A stretch of DNA of 64,000 nt from Halocaridina rubra (taxonomy: Eukaryota; Arthropoda; Malacostraca; Decapoda; Atyidae), in NCBI GenBank assembly GCA_037179515.1, contig JAXCGZ010009480.1, positions 62,001 through 126,000 of the forward strand, written 5' to 3'. Below, piece after piece: positions 35,970 through 47,268 of the stretch. Below the pieces are notes generated by a model. It was not told the DNA's origin. It did not search any database and was given only the letters and a program-made list of their open reading frames with translations. A program made the position numbers and the translations under genes. The stretch's first letter is position 1. Each line of letters starts with the position of its first letter.

Positions 35970-36620
35970 TTAGAAAGTATCTGGCATTCTCAGCTTGAGA
36001 TGCACCCCATGGTGTCTGCTTGCGATGTAAAGGTGTATTCTCCACATGGCGTCTTGTTTCAGGGAGTCTAAAATGAATGTGAGGTCCAGTATACTTCCTA
36101 AGTTGTGAATTGGCTCGTGGTCATTTAGCATGAAGATGTCATTGCATTCGCTCAGAAGCTGCATGATATGCCTGCCTGTTGTGCAGGTGCAGTTTGATTT
36201 GAACCTAGATTGGTGAGGGTGAAAGTCTCGACCTATGACCAGGTTTATCTGACTGGATGTGCCAAAGAGGATGGTCAACTTGAGTTCACCTTCCTGGAGT
36301 TTGAGGATGTTGTAGAAGGTGATACTGCTGTTCTGAATTTTTATGTTAACAGCTTGAACTTAGACTCCCTATCCACAATTCACTGACTGCAAACCTTGCT
36401 TGGCTGATATGCTCTTTTTGAAAAACTATGGTGCTGCCTCTGTTTTCACCATGTGCCCAGTGCTGGTAGAAGCCCTGATACCAAATAAATTTATGGAGTG
36501 ATGTTTTCCGTGCACAGGGTCTCCTGCACCATGATCACATTGATTTGCTTTGGCTTGGCTGAGCACCCTAGGTGTTGGATTTTGCTCCTTAGATCTTGAA
36601 CATTCCAATGTAGGATCCCA
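35970..36620 (-). pseudogene. Endonuclease domain of LINE E
   Basis: The N-terminal strand LHWNVQDLRSKIQHLG and the IMVQETLC block (catalytic Glu) lie near 36610-36520 in one frame; the later part is the clean piece 36278-35970 with VIGRDFHPHQS (usual GGDFNAH), a NDHEPIHNLGSILDLTF block and SRHHGVHL (usual SDHFG). Both the Asn of GDFN and the Asp of SDH are changed, so the nuclease is dead. Multiple stops lie between the two parts. Confidence 0.75.
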
Positions 36621-36844
36621 AGATCAAATTTCTTGAATTATTATGAAGAGGAAGAGGTGGTAGGTTGGTGGAGATAAGGCTGGGTTTTCTTGGGCATTGC
36701 TAGTGCAGAGATGCTATGGGCAACTTCTGTGATAGGGTTCAAAGCATACTGGCTGGAGAGGCCCAGATCTTTGGTGAAGCTATCTCCTGCTGCTTGGACA
36801 GCAAAGGTGATTAGTTCTCCTATGTCGTGTAATGTGAAGAGAGG

Positions 36845-38010
36845 TTAGGGGCTGAAGTTGGGCTTGGATTGGAATCTGGGAGAAGGAGAAGGTGTGCAAG
36901 GTGCTTGTGGTGAATGAGTGTTTGCAAGAGTAGGTGGGAGGCTATTGAGTCTAGATTCACGGGAAAGGGCAGGAGGGTTGTGTTTTAGTCTAGTATCTCG
37001 GGTAATGGCGGGAGGATTACTTGGGTGGACAGGAAGGGGTTGGGAGGAGGGCTGGGGTCTGGACAGTAGCAATGGACTGAGCAGGTGTGCTTGGAGAAGG
37101 GGTGGTGTTGTGGGTGGGGAGGGAGGAAGAGTAACTAGGACTGGGAGGGTGAAGGGTTGATGGTGCCAAGCATTGGAGATATAGAGAGGAGTAGGAATGA
37201 AGGCAGGAGAGTTGCAGGCAGAATTGGCAGCAGTGGCTGGAGTCCTCACAGGAATCCTCCTCAGTCTCTTAGGGCAGCTTCTGTTCCAAGCGTGGTGGAT
37301 CCCCCGACAGTTGGGGCATTTGGCCATGGTCTCCTCAACTTTCACTTTGGTGAGGTGCTGTACTGTGTCATGTCTCCTGTTGCATATAGCACACTTGTAG
37401 GGTAGGTGCAGGAGTTCTTGTGGTGACCTAATCTTTGGCACCTAAAGCACCTCAATGGTTCAGGATTTTATTCCCGTAGTTTTAAGGTCCCTTATATGCC
37501 TAGCTTGATCTCCTTGGGAAGAGGTCCAGAGATGTGTACCAGGACAAGCCTGGTGGAGACTGGCTTGCCTTGCACCTTGGTAGTGCGAGAGTTCGGTGGA
37601 CAGTGCATGAGGGAAGTTAAGGAGGACAAACTTACTGATCTTCTGAGCAGGATGCAGCTCCCTTAGGTGGGGGCACTCCAATGACCAGACATTTTTGGCA
37701 GCTTCTTCACAGGTAGGGTGAATGATAAACTAATTTTGCATATATTTAATGGTGCATCCAATCTCACTGAGGGAATTTTCCAGCTCACAGAGATTTTGTA
37801 GGCCTTCACTTGGATCGTGGCTAGAACCTTGAAATTGGAGATAGAGTTGGAGCTTGAGTTGGAGGAGAAGAGTTCAGGGGCTGCAGCTTTGGGTGGAGGA
37901 GCAGTGACAGGAGAAGCAAAGCTCTTCTGGTTGCTACCTGTGGATGTTCTAGGCCTCTCTGCATGCCCACAGTTGTCCACGACTCCTAAGGAAGACAGAC
38001 TCTCTCTAAA
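36845..38010 (-). pseudogene. ORF1 of LINE E, Gag-like zinc-knuckle protein
   Basis: The N-terminal piece 37980-37663 is Ser/Pro-rich and leads into a LDAPLNICKISLSF-type fold; piece 37681-37460 continues in another frame. A first knuckle CFRCQRLGHHKNSC (CX2CX4HX4C) lies near 37450-37405. After a one-base shift come CAICNRRHDTVQH and CPNCRGIHHAWNRSC in piece 37441-36845, whose last 130 residues are Pro/Ser-rich. Three Cys/His clusters in a row are typical of I/R1-type ORF1 nucleic-acid-binding proteins. At least two frameshifts break it. Confidence 0.78.
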
Positions 38011-38216
38011 TCCCCAACAGAAAAGGGGGTAGCAGGGGCATCAAGTGGAGACATAGAGGTTGGAGAACCTCTACCTATGTACCTCTGTAATTATCCTATC
38101 AGCATTTCAGTATTTCGATATTTCAAAGAAACAATAATGGAAAACCTGGTTCATTTTTGGAAAAGTAAAAAACGATAAAAATGGTTTCTCAATGTGAGAT
38201 TTGCAGGTCCAGCATG

Positions 38217-38243
38217 GGTGGTCTGGAAAAATTCCAGACCACC
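38217..38243. repeat. Perfect 27-nt hairpin
   Basis: Arms GGTGGTCTGGAA and TTCCAGACCACC are exact complements around a 3-base AAA loop. It lies near the presumed 5' end of LINE E. Function unknown. Confidence 0.8.
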
Positions 38244-38332
38244 TACGGTCGATGACCTCTTGTCTTCTCTGGAAGAGAGAGAGGCACGTTGTCTGCACTA
38301 CACAGTGACTTAAAGATTACCTTTAAAATAGT

Positions 38333-38516
38333 CCCAAGGAATCTGAAGTTCCAACAGGCGACAGCTCAGGATCTATGCGAGGCCTAGGAAGATCTGGTAA
38401 GGGATCAAAGTCGGTTTTATATTTGATACTAAAACTGAATTTGCTCCCTTACCAGAACCTCCTAAGCCTCTTCCAGATCCTGAGGTGTCACATGTAGGAG
38501 CCTCAGATTCCTTGGG
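38333..38516. repeat. Foldback of about 184 bp with coding-like arms
   Basis: Arms 38333-38403 and 38446-38516 (71 bp each) are imperfect inverted repeats, and the 42-base centre is also partly palindromic. Both arms translate to nearly the same peptide, P-K-E-S-E-x-P-T-x-D-x-S-G-S, when each is read outside-in: plus strand for the left arm, minus strand for the right. It lies between LINE E and a family B fragment. Not recognised as a known element. Confidence 0.7.
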
Positions 38517-38569
38517 AAGCACAATTGTCATGGGGCCTGACCTTGGACTATTTTTAAGGAGATCCTCAA

Positions 38570-39988
38570 GACTTCTATTAAATATGGGAATATAGTTATT
38601 TGTTGCATACCTTGCACCAAAATAAGAGTTATTCATGTCAGAGAGACACAGTTCAATAATAAATGTAATAGAGCTAAATAATGGAGAGAGAAATGTTGGA
38701 ATACGTGTAGGAGGATAAAAATATATATAACTATCTGGCAGATTTTCAATTGAGCAAAATTTTATTACCTAAGCAAGAGAAGAGAAGCAAAGAGAGATTA
38801 TGGAAGGGGTATTACCAGGAAGGCTAAAGAAAATCCGATTTTTTTCCACAGTTTTATTAGAGAAACACTGAAGATCAAAGAACAGGTTTTAAAGTTAAAG
38901 AGTTGTAGATGAAAGCCTTACTGAGACAGATGAAGAGATCTACAAAGAATTGAACAAGGAGTTTAAGTCAGTATTTACACTAGAAAATACTCCAACCACT
39001 TTGATTGCAAAGATAAGAGATCATATGCTGGTATTAGGGAACATTATCTCTTTAGCTACAGAGGTATGCAAAGTGCTGGTAGAGTTAGATGCCCTTAAAG
39101 CTACGGGTCCTGATAACTAATCTCCTTACATAATTAAGAAATGCACTTAGCCAATATTAGTGGCACTATGCATCATATTTGAAATGTTGATGAAATCTGG
39201 GGATATTTTAAGATGCTGGAAACAATCAAACGTGATGTTACCTTCAAAAAGGGAAGGAGAGATACAGCTCTAAACTATAGTCCTGTTTTCTTGACCAGCA
39301 TAGTTTAGAAAGCTATGGAGAAGATACTGAAAGACACACCTCTCTTCACCTGGAATCCTTCAACTTTTTGTCAGTGAGACAACATTGCATCAGTGAAGGC
39401 AAATCAATATTAACAACTTATTGTACTTTATGATAAGGTAAACTAGATCTTACAAGAAAGAGAGGGCTGGGCAGATTGCATATTCTTAGATTATCAGAGG
39501 GCATTTAACATTGTCTCTTGTAGAAGATTTATTAAGAAGCTTCAAGTAATAACGAAAATAGGTGGAAATGTCTGGGAATGGATAAAAACTTACCTTGAAG
39601 GAAGAAAACAGAGGGTTAGAGTATACTCAGTGTCTGAATGGAGAAGGGTCAGTAGGGGGTCTACTTTTCTTCCTTGTACATGCAAATGTCCTACCAGAAT
39701 CTGTAAATTTATTCTTGATTAAGTTTGCAGATGATGCAAAGAATGTGAAGAAAATAAGTGATGAAAGCAATGGTAGAGAACTTCAGGAAGACCTAAATAA
39801 GCTTCAGAAGTAGTCATAAAAGTGTCTAATGAAATTCAGTACTTCTATATGCAAGGAAATGAAAATGGGTACCAGTGTGAGTAGGTCCAAGCTTGGATAT
39901 TCAGTAGCAAGTGCAGAATTTCAAAAGATAGGGAATGAGAGACATCTAGGAGTAAACATACTGGCAGATTTGTCTACGGAAATGCAGT
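38570..39988 (+). mobile_element. Old family B copy (38.6 kb), truncated at both ends
   Basis: Aligns with family B from the endonuclease-RT linker (AAATATGGGAATATAG, matching AAATATGGGAAGATAG) to the thumb (GGAGTAAACATACTGGCAG). Divergence from other copies is clearly higher than among B4, B8 and B10. The only frame of note, 39595-39813, retains KFADDAKNVKK with both catalytic Asp. The copy stops at about 39986, where RTE-like sequence F1 begins, so the 3' tail is gone. Confidence 0.78.
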
Positions 39989-40736
39989 GAGGGTTCAGGA
40001 GAGGAAGAGGATTTGTGGATCAGGTGTTTGTGGTAAGACAGGTGTGTGAGAAGTTTTTAGATAAAGGTAGAAACACTTTCTGGGTATTTATGGACTTAGA
40101 AAAAAGTGAATGACAGGGTTGATAGAGAGGTGTTGTAGAGTGTGTTGCGACTGTATGGAATAAGTGGAAATATGATTAATGCAGTTAAGAGTTTTTACAT
40201 GAATAGTAGAGCTTGCGTGAGAGAAGGGAATGATATGTGTGATTGGTTTTAGGTAAATGTAGGGTTATATCAAGGTTGTCTATTGTCACAATAGTTGGTT
40301 AATGTATATATTGATGGAGTGGTAAGGGAAGTAAATGTAAGAGTATTAGACAGAGGCTTGGAACTAGTGGGTGAGTGTGGATGGTTGTGGAAATTGAATC
40401 AATTGCTATTCACGTATGATACTGTACTGGTGTCTGATACTGAGAATGACCTGAATCATTAGGTGGCTGATTTTGTCAAAGTGTGTGAAAGACAGAAGTT
40501 GTGGATGAATATTGGTAAAAGTAAAGTCATGAGATGAACCAGGAGTGTTTATGCTGGCAAATTGAGTGTAGGAATTAATGGGGAGCTGCTTGAGGAAGTT
40601 GAGAGTTTTAAGTATCTGGAGTCTCATGTATCAAGGAGTCGATGAGTGGATGCATAGGTAAGTCATAGAGGGAAGGAAGTGAGTAAATGTCTAGATGGGC
40701 TGAAAAGTGTAATAAGAAATAGGCATTTGAGAATTA
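39989..40736 (+). mobile_element. RTE-like LINE fragment F1, heavily decayed
   Basis: In broken frames this gives GFRRGRGFVDQVFVVRQV, an FMDLEK block, an RACVREGN-like stretch and an FNLYIDGVVREVN-like block, the same order as F2. More than ten stops and shifts are present; the FADD box region (about 40410) reads FTYDT-like. It ends near the palindrome at 40737. Confidence 0.7.
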
Positions 40737-40757
40737 TTGACGCCTTTAAGGCGTCAA
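40737..40757. repeat. Perfect 21-nt palindrome
   Basis: TTGACGCCTT / AAGGCGTCAA arms of 10 bases around one central T, at the boundary between F1 and following unassigned sequence. It may be a leftover of a small foldback or chance. Confidence 0.6.
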
Positions 40758-40854
40758 AGAAGAAGGGGAGTAGAGGGGAGAATAACTTCTCCCCAAACTC
40801 TAGTTTTGGGGTGTCTAAATGTGCTTGGTTGTAGTATGATAGAGAGCAAAAGAT

Positions 40855-42480
40855 GTGAGATTGGTTATATGTTTGGTAGGAGGAGGATGGATAGTGCCCC
40901 TATACAAAGGTAAGAGAGATGTGTATGAATGCAGTATTTTTAGGGGTATAAGTTTGTTGAGTGTGGTAGGAAAAGTGTATGGTAGGATACTGTTAATAGG
41001 ATTAGGGATAAGACAGAAAATGTGATTGCGGAAGTGCAGACTGGTTTTAGGAGAGGTAGAGGTTGTATAGATCAGATTTTTATAGTTAGGCAGTTATTTG
41101 AGAAATATTTAGCAAAGGGTAAGGATGTGTATTCTGCATTTTTGGATCTGGAAAAAGTGCATGATAGAGTTGACAGAGAGGCAATGTGGAATGTTTTGAG
41201 ATTATATGGAATTAATGGTAAATTGTTGCATGCAGTGAAGAGTTTATATGAGGGCATTAGAGCTTGTGTTAGGGTAGGGAATGAAGTGAGTGAGTGGTTT
41301 CCAGTGAGTGTGGGACTGAGACAGGGATGTGTGATGTCACCATGGCTGTTCAATTTGTATATTGATGGAGTCGTAAGAGAGGTGAATGAGCGAGTGTGAG
41401 GTTGAGGTTTGAGAATGGTAGATGGGGATGATAACGAGTGGGAGCTGAATCAGTTGCTGTTTGCAGATGATACTGTGGTGGTGGCAGATTCAGAGGAAAA
41501 GCTGTGTCAGTTAGTGTTAGAATTTGGAATGGTGTGTGGGAGAAGGAAGTTGCAAGTGAATGTGGGAAAGAGTAAGGTTATTAGGTGTACAAGAAATGAG
41601 GATGGTGCTGGATTGAATGTTATGTTGAATGGAGAGACACTTGAGGAAGTTGATCAGCTTAAGTATTTAGGCTTGGTTATAGCTGCAAATGGTGGAGTGG
41701 AAGCAGATGTGTGTCACAGAGTGAATGAAAGATGTAAAGTGTTGGGTGCGTTGAAAGGAGTGATGAAGAATAGAGGGTTGGAAATGAATGTTAAGAAAGT
41801 TTTGTATGAGAAAGTGGTTGTGCCAAGTGTGATGTATGGATCAGAGCTATGATGTATGAAAGTAAGTGAGAGACGGAATCTAAATGTGTTTGAGATGAAA
41901 TGCCTGAGGAGTATGATTGGTGTATCTCGGTTGGATAGGGTTAAGAATGAAGTGGTAAGAGCGAGAATGGGTGTGAGGAGAGAAATTGCAGCCAGAGTAG
42001 ATATGAATGTTCTGAGATGGTTTGGCCATATGGAAAGGATAGATAGTGAAAGACTGCTGAAAAAGGCGATGAATGCTAGAGTTGATAGGAGAAATGCTAG
42101 AGGGAGGCCTAGGTTTGAATGTGTGGATGGAGTAAGGAGAGCCCTGAAAGATAGGAGGATGTATGTGAGGGAAGCAAGCGAGCGTGCTAGGAATAGGAAT
42201 GAGTGGCGAGCGATTGTGACGCAGCTCTGATGGGCATCTGCTGTTACCACGGGGTTGCATCTTACAGAGGTAGCCTTGTGGTAGGGGTAGTAGGGAAGTT
42301 GATATTATGAAGCGACACAGGTTGTGGAAGAGCCAGAGGATGGGCTGTGGCACTCCAGCAGTGCCATCTGAATAGTCGCTTGCTCCCTCGTCATTGTCCG
42401 TAGAGCAGAGTAATCCCCTTGTTGTTTTCTGTTTTTGATGTTGGCTACCCCCAACTAAAAGGGGAAACAGCCAAGGTAGA
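40855..42480 (+). mobile_element. RTE-like LINE copy F2, 5'-truncated
   Basis: Starts inside RT (IVPLYKGKRDVYEC) and runs through the palm, thumb and C-terminal domain to the stop at about 42228-42230 and a 3' region with the GTTGGCTACCCCCAACTAAAAG motif near 42440. The classification as RTE-like is by recognition of the RT and C-terminal motifs seen in many crustacean sequences and is less certain than the domain order. Confidence 0.78.
41022..42230 (+). pseudogene. RT and C-terminal domain of RTE-like F2 (three in-frame stops)
   Basis: A single frame of about 400 codons interrupted only by TGA at 41397-41399, TGA near 41403 and TGA at 41850-41852 (where TGG is likely). RT motifs: GFRRGRGCIDQIFIVRQL, AFLDLEKVHDRVDREA, VGLRQGCVMSPWLFNLYIDG and LLFADDTVVVADSEEKL with both catalytic Asp. 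The thumb KLQVNVGKSKVIRCTRN and KYLGLVIAANGG follow. The C-terminal domain has NVFEMKCLRSMIGVSRLDRV and VLRWFGHMERIDSERL. The nuclease domain is missing. No frameshift is seen, so this copy is fairly recent. Confidence 0.82.
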
Positions 42481-43032
<552 letters not shown>

Positions 43033-43059
43033 TCTCTACCGCCAAGGGCAGCGGTAACA

Positions 43060-43174
43060 GGAATATATGCAAAGAAAACGATATATGAAGGGGTGATTGT
43101 GCCGGACAGCATTGCATGGAGCAGAGACTTGGAATGCAAGAGAAGAAGAAAAAAAAAGAAAAAAAGTTGACTGT
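43060..43174 (+). pseudogene. RTE-like LINE F3, 5' piece
   Basis: Encodes the [12 protein letters not shown] block and, after a one-base slip, [16 protein letters not shown], the start of the C-terminal domain seen in F2. It ends at the target duplication GACTGT (43169-43174) of copy B7 and resumes at 44514. Confidence 0.75.
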
Positions 43175-44513
43175 GATTACCTAATTGTGTTTACGGGAAA
43201 GAGCCCAAAGCTCGTATCTTCCCGTCTCCTGATTGGTTCCATTTTGTACTTAGTGATACTTATCATACCTGTCCTTAAAACTATGGATTGAGATAGCATG
43301 AACTACCTCCTCGCTTAGCTAATTCCATTTATCAACTACTCTTACACTGAAAAAGTATTTCCTTACATCCTGCAAAGAAGTTTTCTTACGAAGCTTCAAA
43401 CTATCACCTCTAGTTCTAGAGCCAGCCATATCAAAATATCGATCCCTATCCACTCTATCATAACCATGAAGGTATTTAAAGACTGTCATCATATCCCCCC
43501 AAATCTTCTAGCTTCGAGTGATAGTAAGTCTAATTCCCTCAGCCTCTCATCATAACTGAGATTACGTATTTCTGGCACCAGTTTCGTGGCATGTCTTTGA
43601 ACTTTTTCAAGCTTAGCTATGTTCTTTTTCAAGTGCAGATTCCAAAAGGGGGCTGCATATTCAAGTTTTGGCCTCACATAGGTTACATAAATATTTCTGA
43701 ACATTTCCTTGTCTATGTGCCTGTAGGCTACCCTTACATTTGATAAGAATGCATATGCTGCCCTTACTATGCCATTTATATGTATTTCTGGAGACAAATC
43801 TGCCAGTTTGTTTACTCCTAGATCTCTCTCATTTTCTGTCTCTTGAAGTTGTACTCCAGCCACCGAGTAGTCAAGCTTGGGACTTCTTGCACTTGTACCC
43901 ATTCTCATTACCTTACATTTTGAAGTATTGAATTTCATTAGCCACTTTTCTGACCACTCATGCAGACTATTTAGATCTTCCTGAAGTTCTCTACCATTGT
44001 TCTCGTTTCCTACTTTCTTTACAATCTTTGCATCATCTGTAAACATATTCATGAATGAATTTACAGACTCTGGTAGGTCATTTACATATACAAGGAACAA
44101 AAGTGGCCCTAAAACTGAACCCTGTGGAACTCCACTACAAACTCTTCTCCATTCAGACACTGAGTGTCTTACTCTAATGCTCTGTTCCCTTCCTTATAAG
44201 TAACTTTTTATCCATTCCAAGTCAATTCCACCTATTCTAGCCATTGCTTGCAGCTTCCTAATAAGTCTCTCATGTGGAACAGTGTCAAACGCTTTCTGAA
44301 AGTCTAGGAATATGCAATCTGCCCAGCCCTCTCTTTCCTGTAAGACTCGGCTTACCTCATCATAAAATTCTAATAAGTTTGTTACTGTTGATCTACCTTC
44401 TCTGAAGCCATGTTGCCTCACTGACAAAAAGTTGAAGGATTCCAAGTGAAGAGAGATATGTTTCCTTAGAAGTTTCTCCATAACTTTGCAAACTATGCTG
44501 GTCAAGGAAACTG
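43175..44513 (-). mobile_element. Family B copy B7 inserted into F3
   Basis: Minus-strand family B copy with the 3' tail GATTACCTAATTGTG at its left end and a 5' truncation inside RT at its right end. It is flanked by GACTGT at 43169-43174 and 44514-44519, a 6-bp target duplication. ORF2 pieces are 44505-44194 (RT palm: QHGFREGRSTVTN, LDFQKAFDTVPHE) and 44160-43489 (SGVPQGSVLGP, FTDDAKIVKK, thumb, C-terminus). The catalytic box has Ala changed to Thr but keeps both Asp. Removing it restores the F3 frame through the KLTVLEMRCLRG region. Confidence 0.88.
43489..44505 (-). pseudogene. ORF2 RT and C-terminus of copy B7
   Basis: Two frames, 44505-44194 and 44160-43489, separated by a stop and frame change near 44190. 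RT palm to C-terminal domain, with a second break after YDERLRELDLLSLEARR. It matches B4 and B8 closely. No endonuclease. Confidence 0.8.
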
Positions 44514-45072
44514 GACTGTATTGGAGATGAGATGCTTGAGAGGTATGATTGGTATGTCTAGAACAGATAGAGTGAGAAATGAGGAGCTCAGGCAGAGAAC
44601 AGGTGTTGAAAGAATGGCTGCCAGATAGGCTAGATCAGAGAGTATTGAGTTGGTTTGGACACATGCAAAGGATGAGTGATAAACAAATAGCGAAGAGAGT
44701 GTGAAGTGCAGAGTGGTTGGAGTTAGACCAAGAAGAAATCTAGAATGGGATGGATGGCGTGAAAAGAGCATTGGATGCACATGGATTATCAGATGGAGCA
44801 GGGAAGAGATTGTGCAATAGATCGGAAGGAGTGGAGGAGATTGTGTGTAGGTGACACTGGCAAAAGGGGTTTCTTTCACCTGCTAGCTCAGCAAACTGTG
44901 ATGGACATGTGTGAGGGGAGTTGCCATGTGATGAAGCGGTGGGGGTAAACCAGCTGTGACTGTCAGGTCTCACTGTAAAATATCCTTGCCCGCCTACCTT
45001 GTGGCTGTGGATGACCCAACCAGGGTGGTAGGGGGAAATGTGGCTACCCTTAATCTCCAAGGAGGTAAGAGG
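44514..45072 (+). pseudogene. RTE-like LINE F3, 3' piece
   Basis: Resumes with TVLEMRCLRGMIGMSRTDRV and RNEELRQRTGVERMAAR, then in broken frames a SWFGHMQRMSDKQIAK block and GMDGVKRALDAHGL, as in F2. Several stops and shifts. The untranslated 3' region continues to the G2 LTR at about 45073. Confidence 0.75.
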
Positions 45073-45298
45073 ATATTGGGTCCTAAGTCTATTAATTTTA
45101 CGCTAGGGATAAATAATATATAAAATAAAACGTGAGCTTTATTCTTGAAACTGGTATATACAAAAAAGCCACTCATCCCGGCATCAACAATAGATGATTC
45201 AAGTACAAGTGCACGAATATCATAACAAGAGAATTAAACTCTATTTAATAGGAAATACATACTAATAAGAAACAATAATAAATAATTATTGCCTTTTC
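45073..45298 (-). repeat. G2 3' LTR (left), with internal deletion
   Basis: Begins TATTGGGTCCTAAGTC on the plus strand, shared with 49697. On the minus strand, ATGGGAAAAGG just before it may be the polypurine tract. Confidence 0.7.
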
Positions 45299-45385
45299 CC
45301 ATAGAAAAAAAAAATCAACTTCTATTTTATAAATATTCAAATGGTTATAACTATAATACAAGTTAACTTTGAATATATACCAACT

Positions 45386-46148
45386 TTATAAATCTAATTG
45401 CTCTGGAGGTTTAATAGTTCTACAAGACCTACAAAGGGGTAATGGTTCTGGCACTGTCATGGGAGCATGCATGGAGTTATCAAAACTCTCAACTATGCTA
45501 TTAGGATTTATAACATTGCTCTCTGGTTCATTAATCTCATCAGAATTTGATGTAAGACTAGTTGTAATAGAAGGCAAAATTGACTTACAAGTGCCACCAT
45601 TATTCTGAATATTACTGGGAAAAATGCATTCTTCTACACTACGAGTAAATCTAGGCATTAGTTGGTCTGAATGTTGTACTTTGTAGTTACGAACATAAAG
45701 TACTTTTAAGATTTTATCTTCTAACCAAGGCTTACCTTGACCATAATTTTTAACAAAAACTGCATCATCTACATTATATTCTGATTTTTCAAATTTGCAT
45801 TCTTTCTGCAGTGTCTTCTCCCTTTCTTCTGGAGGTTTAATTTTTCTCTACAGTTTCCCGAAAGCTAAGGTTAAACATCATATCAGCTGGAGCCTTCCAA
45901 GTGGAGGACTGTAAAGCTCTTCTATGATTATAAAAAAAAAAAAAACTACATACTCTGGTATTAATATCTCCATCAGTAAATTTGCTAAGACCCTCTTTGA
46001 AAGTTTTTACTGCCCTTTCGGCTAAGCCGTTAGAAGAAGGGTTATAAGGAGCAGGTGTAGTGTGTTTAATGCCAATCTTCCTCAGGAAAAACTTCATCTC
46101 CTCCAACACAAAATTAGGGGCATTCTCAGAAATAATTATTTCTGACAA
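45386..46148 (-). pseudogene. G2 integrase core end and Pol C-terminus
   Basis: Piece 46148-45837 is the second half of the integrase core. IIISENAPNFVLEEM has Glu where the second catalytic Asp of DDE belongs, then IKHTTPAPYNPSSNGLAERA keeps the final Glu, and NHRRALQSSTWKAPADMMF follows. Piece 45658-45386 is the Pol tail MPRFTRSVEECIF to the basic CRSCRTIKPPEQLDL ending common in Gypsy Pol. An A run near 45940 may add to frame loss. Confidence 0.78.
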
Positions 46149-46155
46149 TCCAAAA

Positions 46156-47268
46156 TTACAGAAACTCTGCCTTAACTGTTACTGCTGATGTGGTAGATCT
46201 AGTAACATGAACATCCAATAATTTTTTGTGGGAATCTACAATTATCAAAAAATAAGACTCACCAATTGAACCAGTGTAGTCTATATGTAACCTACACCAA
46301 GGTTTCCCAGTGTCTGGCCAGGATAATACCGCTGACTGTGGAGTCTGGAAATTTTCAAAGCAAACTTCACAAGATTTAGTTATTTCTGATATGTCCTGGT
46401 CCAATTTGGGCCACCAAATCCAATTAAGTGCTTCTGCTTTCATTGCATTGATACCATTATGACATGCATGCAGCTGTTCTAGTGCTGCGCTGCGCATATC
46501 AGCAGGCATAGTTACATGGTTCTGATACAAAGGAGCACCATCATACATGCTTAAATCTGATTTGACAACAGAGTAATAAGATAATACTGAGTCATTAATC
46601 CAACCCAATTTCACACATTGAAAAACCTTACTTAAAACTGGGTCACTTCTAGTCAAAACCTTAACATTTTCAAAAGAAATGTCTTGATTACTCAAAGCTT
46701 CTATAACATGAACATATTCATTAGGGGTACTAGAATTCAAACTAATATCCAGCCCTGGCAACTTACTGAGTGCATCCGTGACAACATTATCTTTTCCTGC
46801 TTTAAAATTTAAGTCATAATCGTACTGTGACAAAAGCAAAGCCCATCGCTGCACTCTAGCGTTTGCATGTACAGGAATCTGTTTGGTTCTACCAAACAAT
46901 CCAAGTAATGGTTTGTAATCAGTTCTAAGAATAAATCTATGACCCAATAAAGCATATTTAAATTTGCTTACTGCATAGACCAAAGCCAGAGGTTCCTTGT
47001 CTAACTGGGAGTAATTTAATTCTGCAGATGATAACTTTTTACTAGCAAAATAGACTGTTTTTTTGATACCATGCATTTCCTGCATCAAAGCGCAGCCAAC
47101 ACCCACTGGAGATGCATATACTGTTACAATTACTGGATGATTTCCATCAAAATTAGCAAGCAATTCTGACTTGGATAACTCTGCTTTGACCTTACTGAAA
47201 GCATTAGCTTTTACAGATGACCATTTAAATTTGGCACCTTTCTTCAACAAATCATATAAGGGAGACAA
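46156..47268 (-). pseudogene. G2 RNase H and integrase N-terminal part
   Basis: An open frame of 370 codons. RNase H begins VTVYASPVGVGCALMQ, with Tyr in place of the catalytic Asp of the usual CDAS motif, then ELNYSQLDKEPLALVYAV and LRTDYKPL. A linker leads to the integrase HHCC finger QLHACHNGINAMKAEALNW ending CEVC, and the core start CRLHIDYTGSIGESYFLI with the first catalytic Asp present. The frame is lost after TTSAVTVKAEF, before the rest of the core at 46148. Confidence 0.85.

Noticed and set aside
36918..37405. Plus-strand Gly-rich frames
   Set aside because: Shadows of the Pro/Ser-rich end of LINE E ORF1 on the minus strand.
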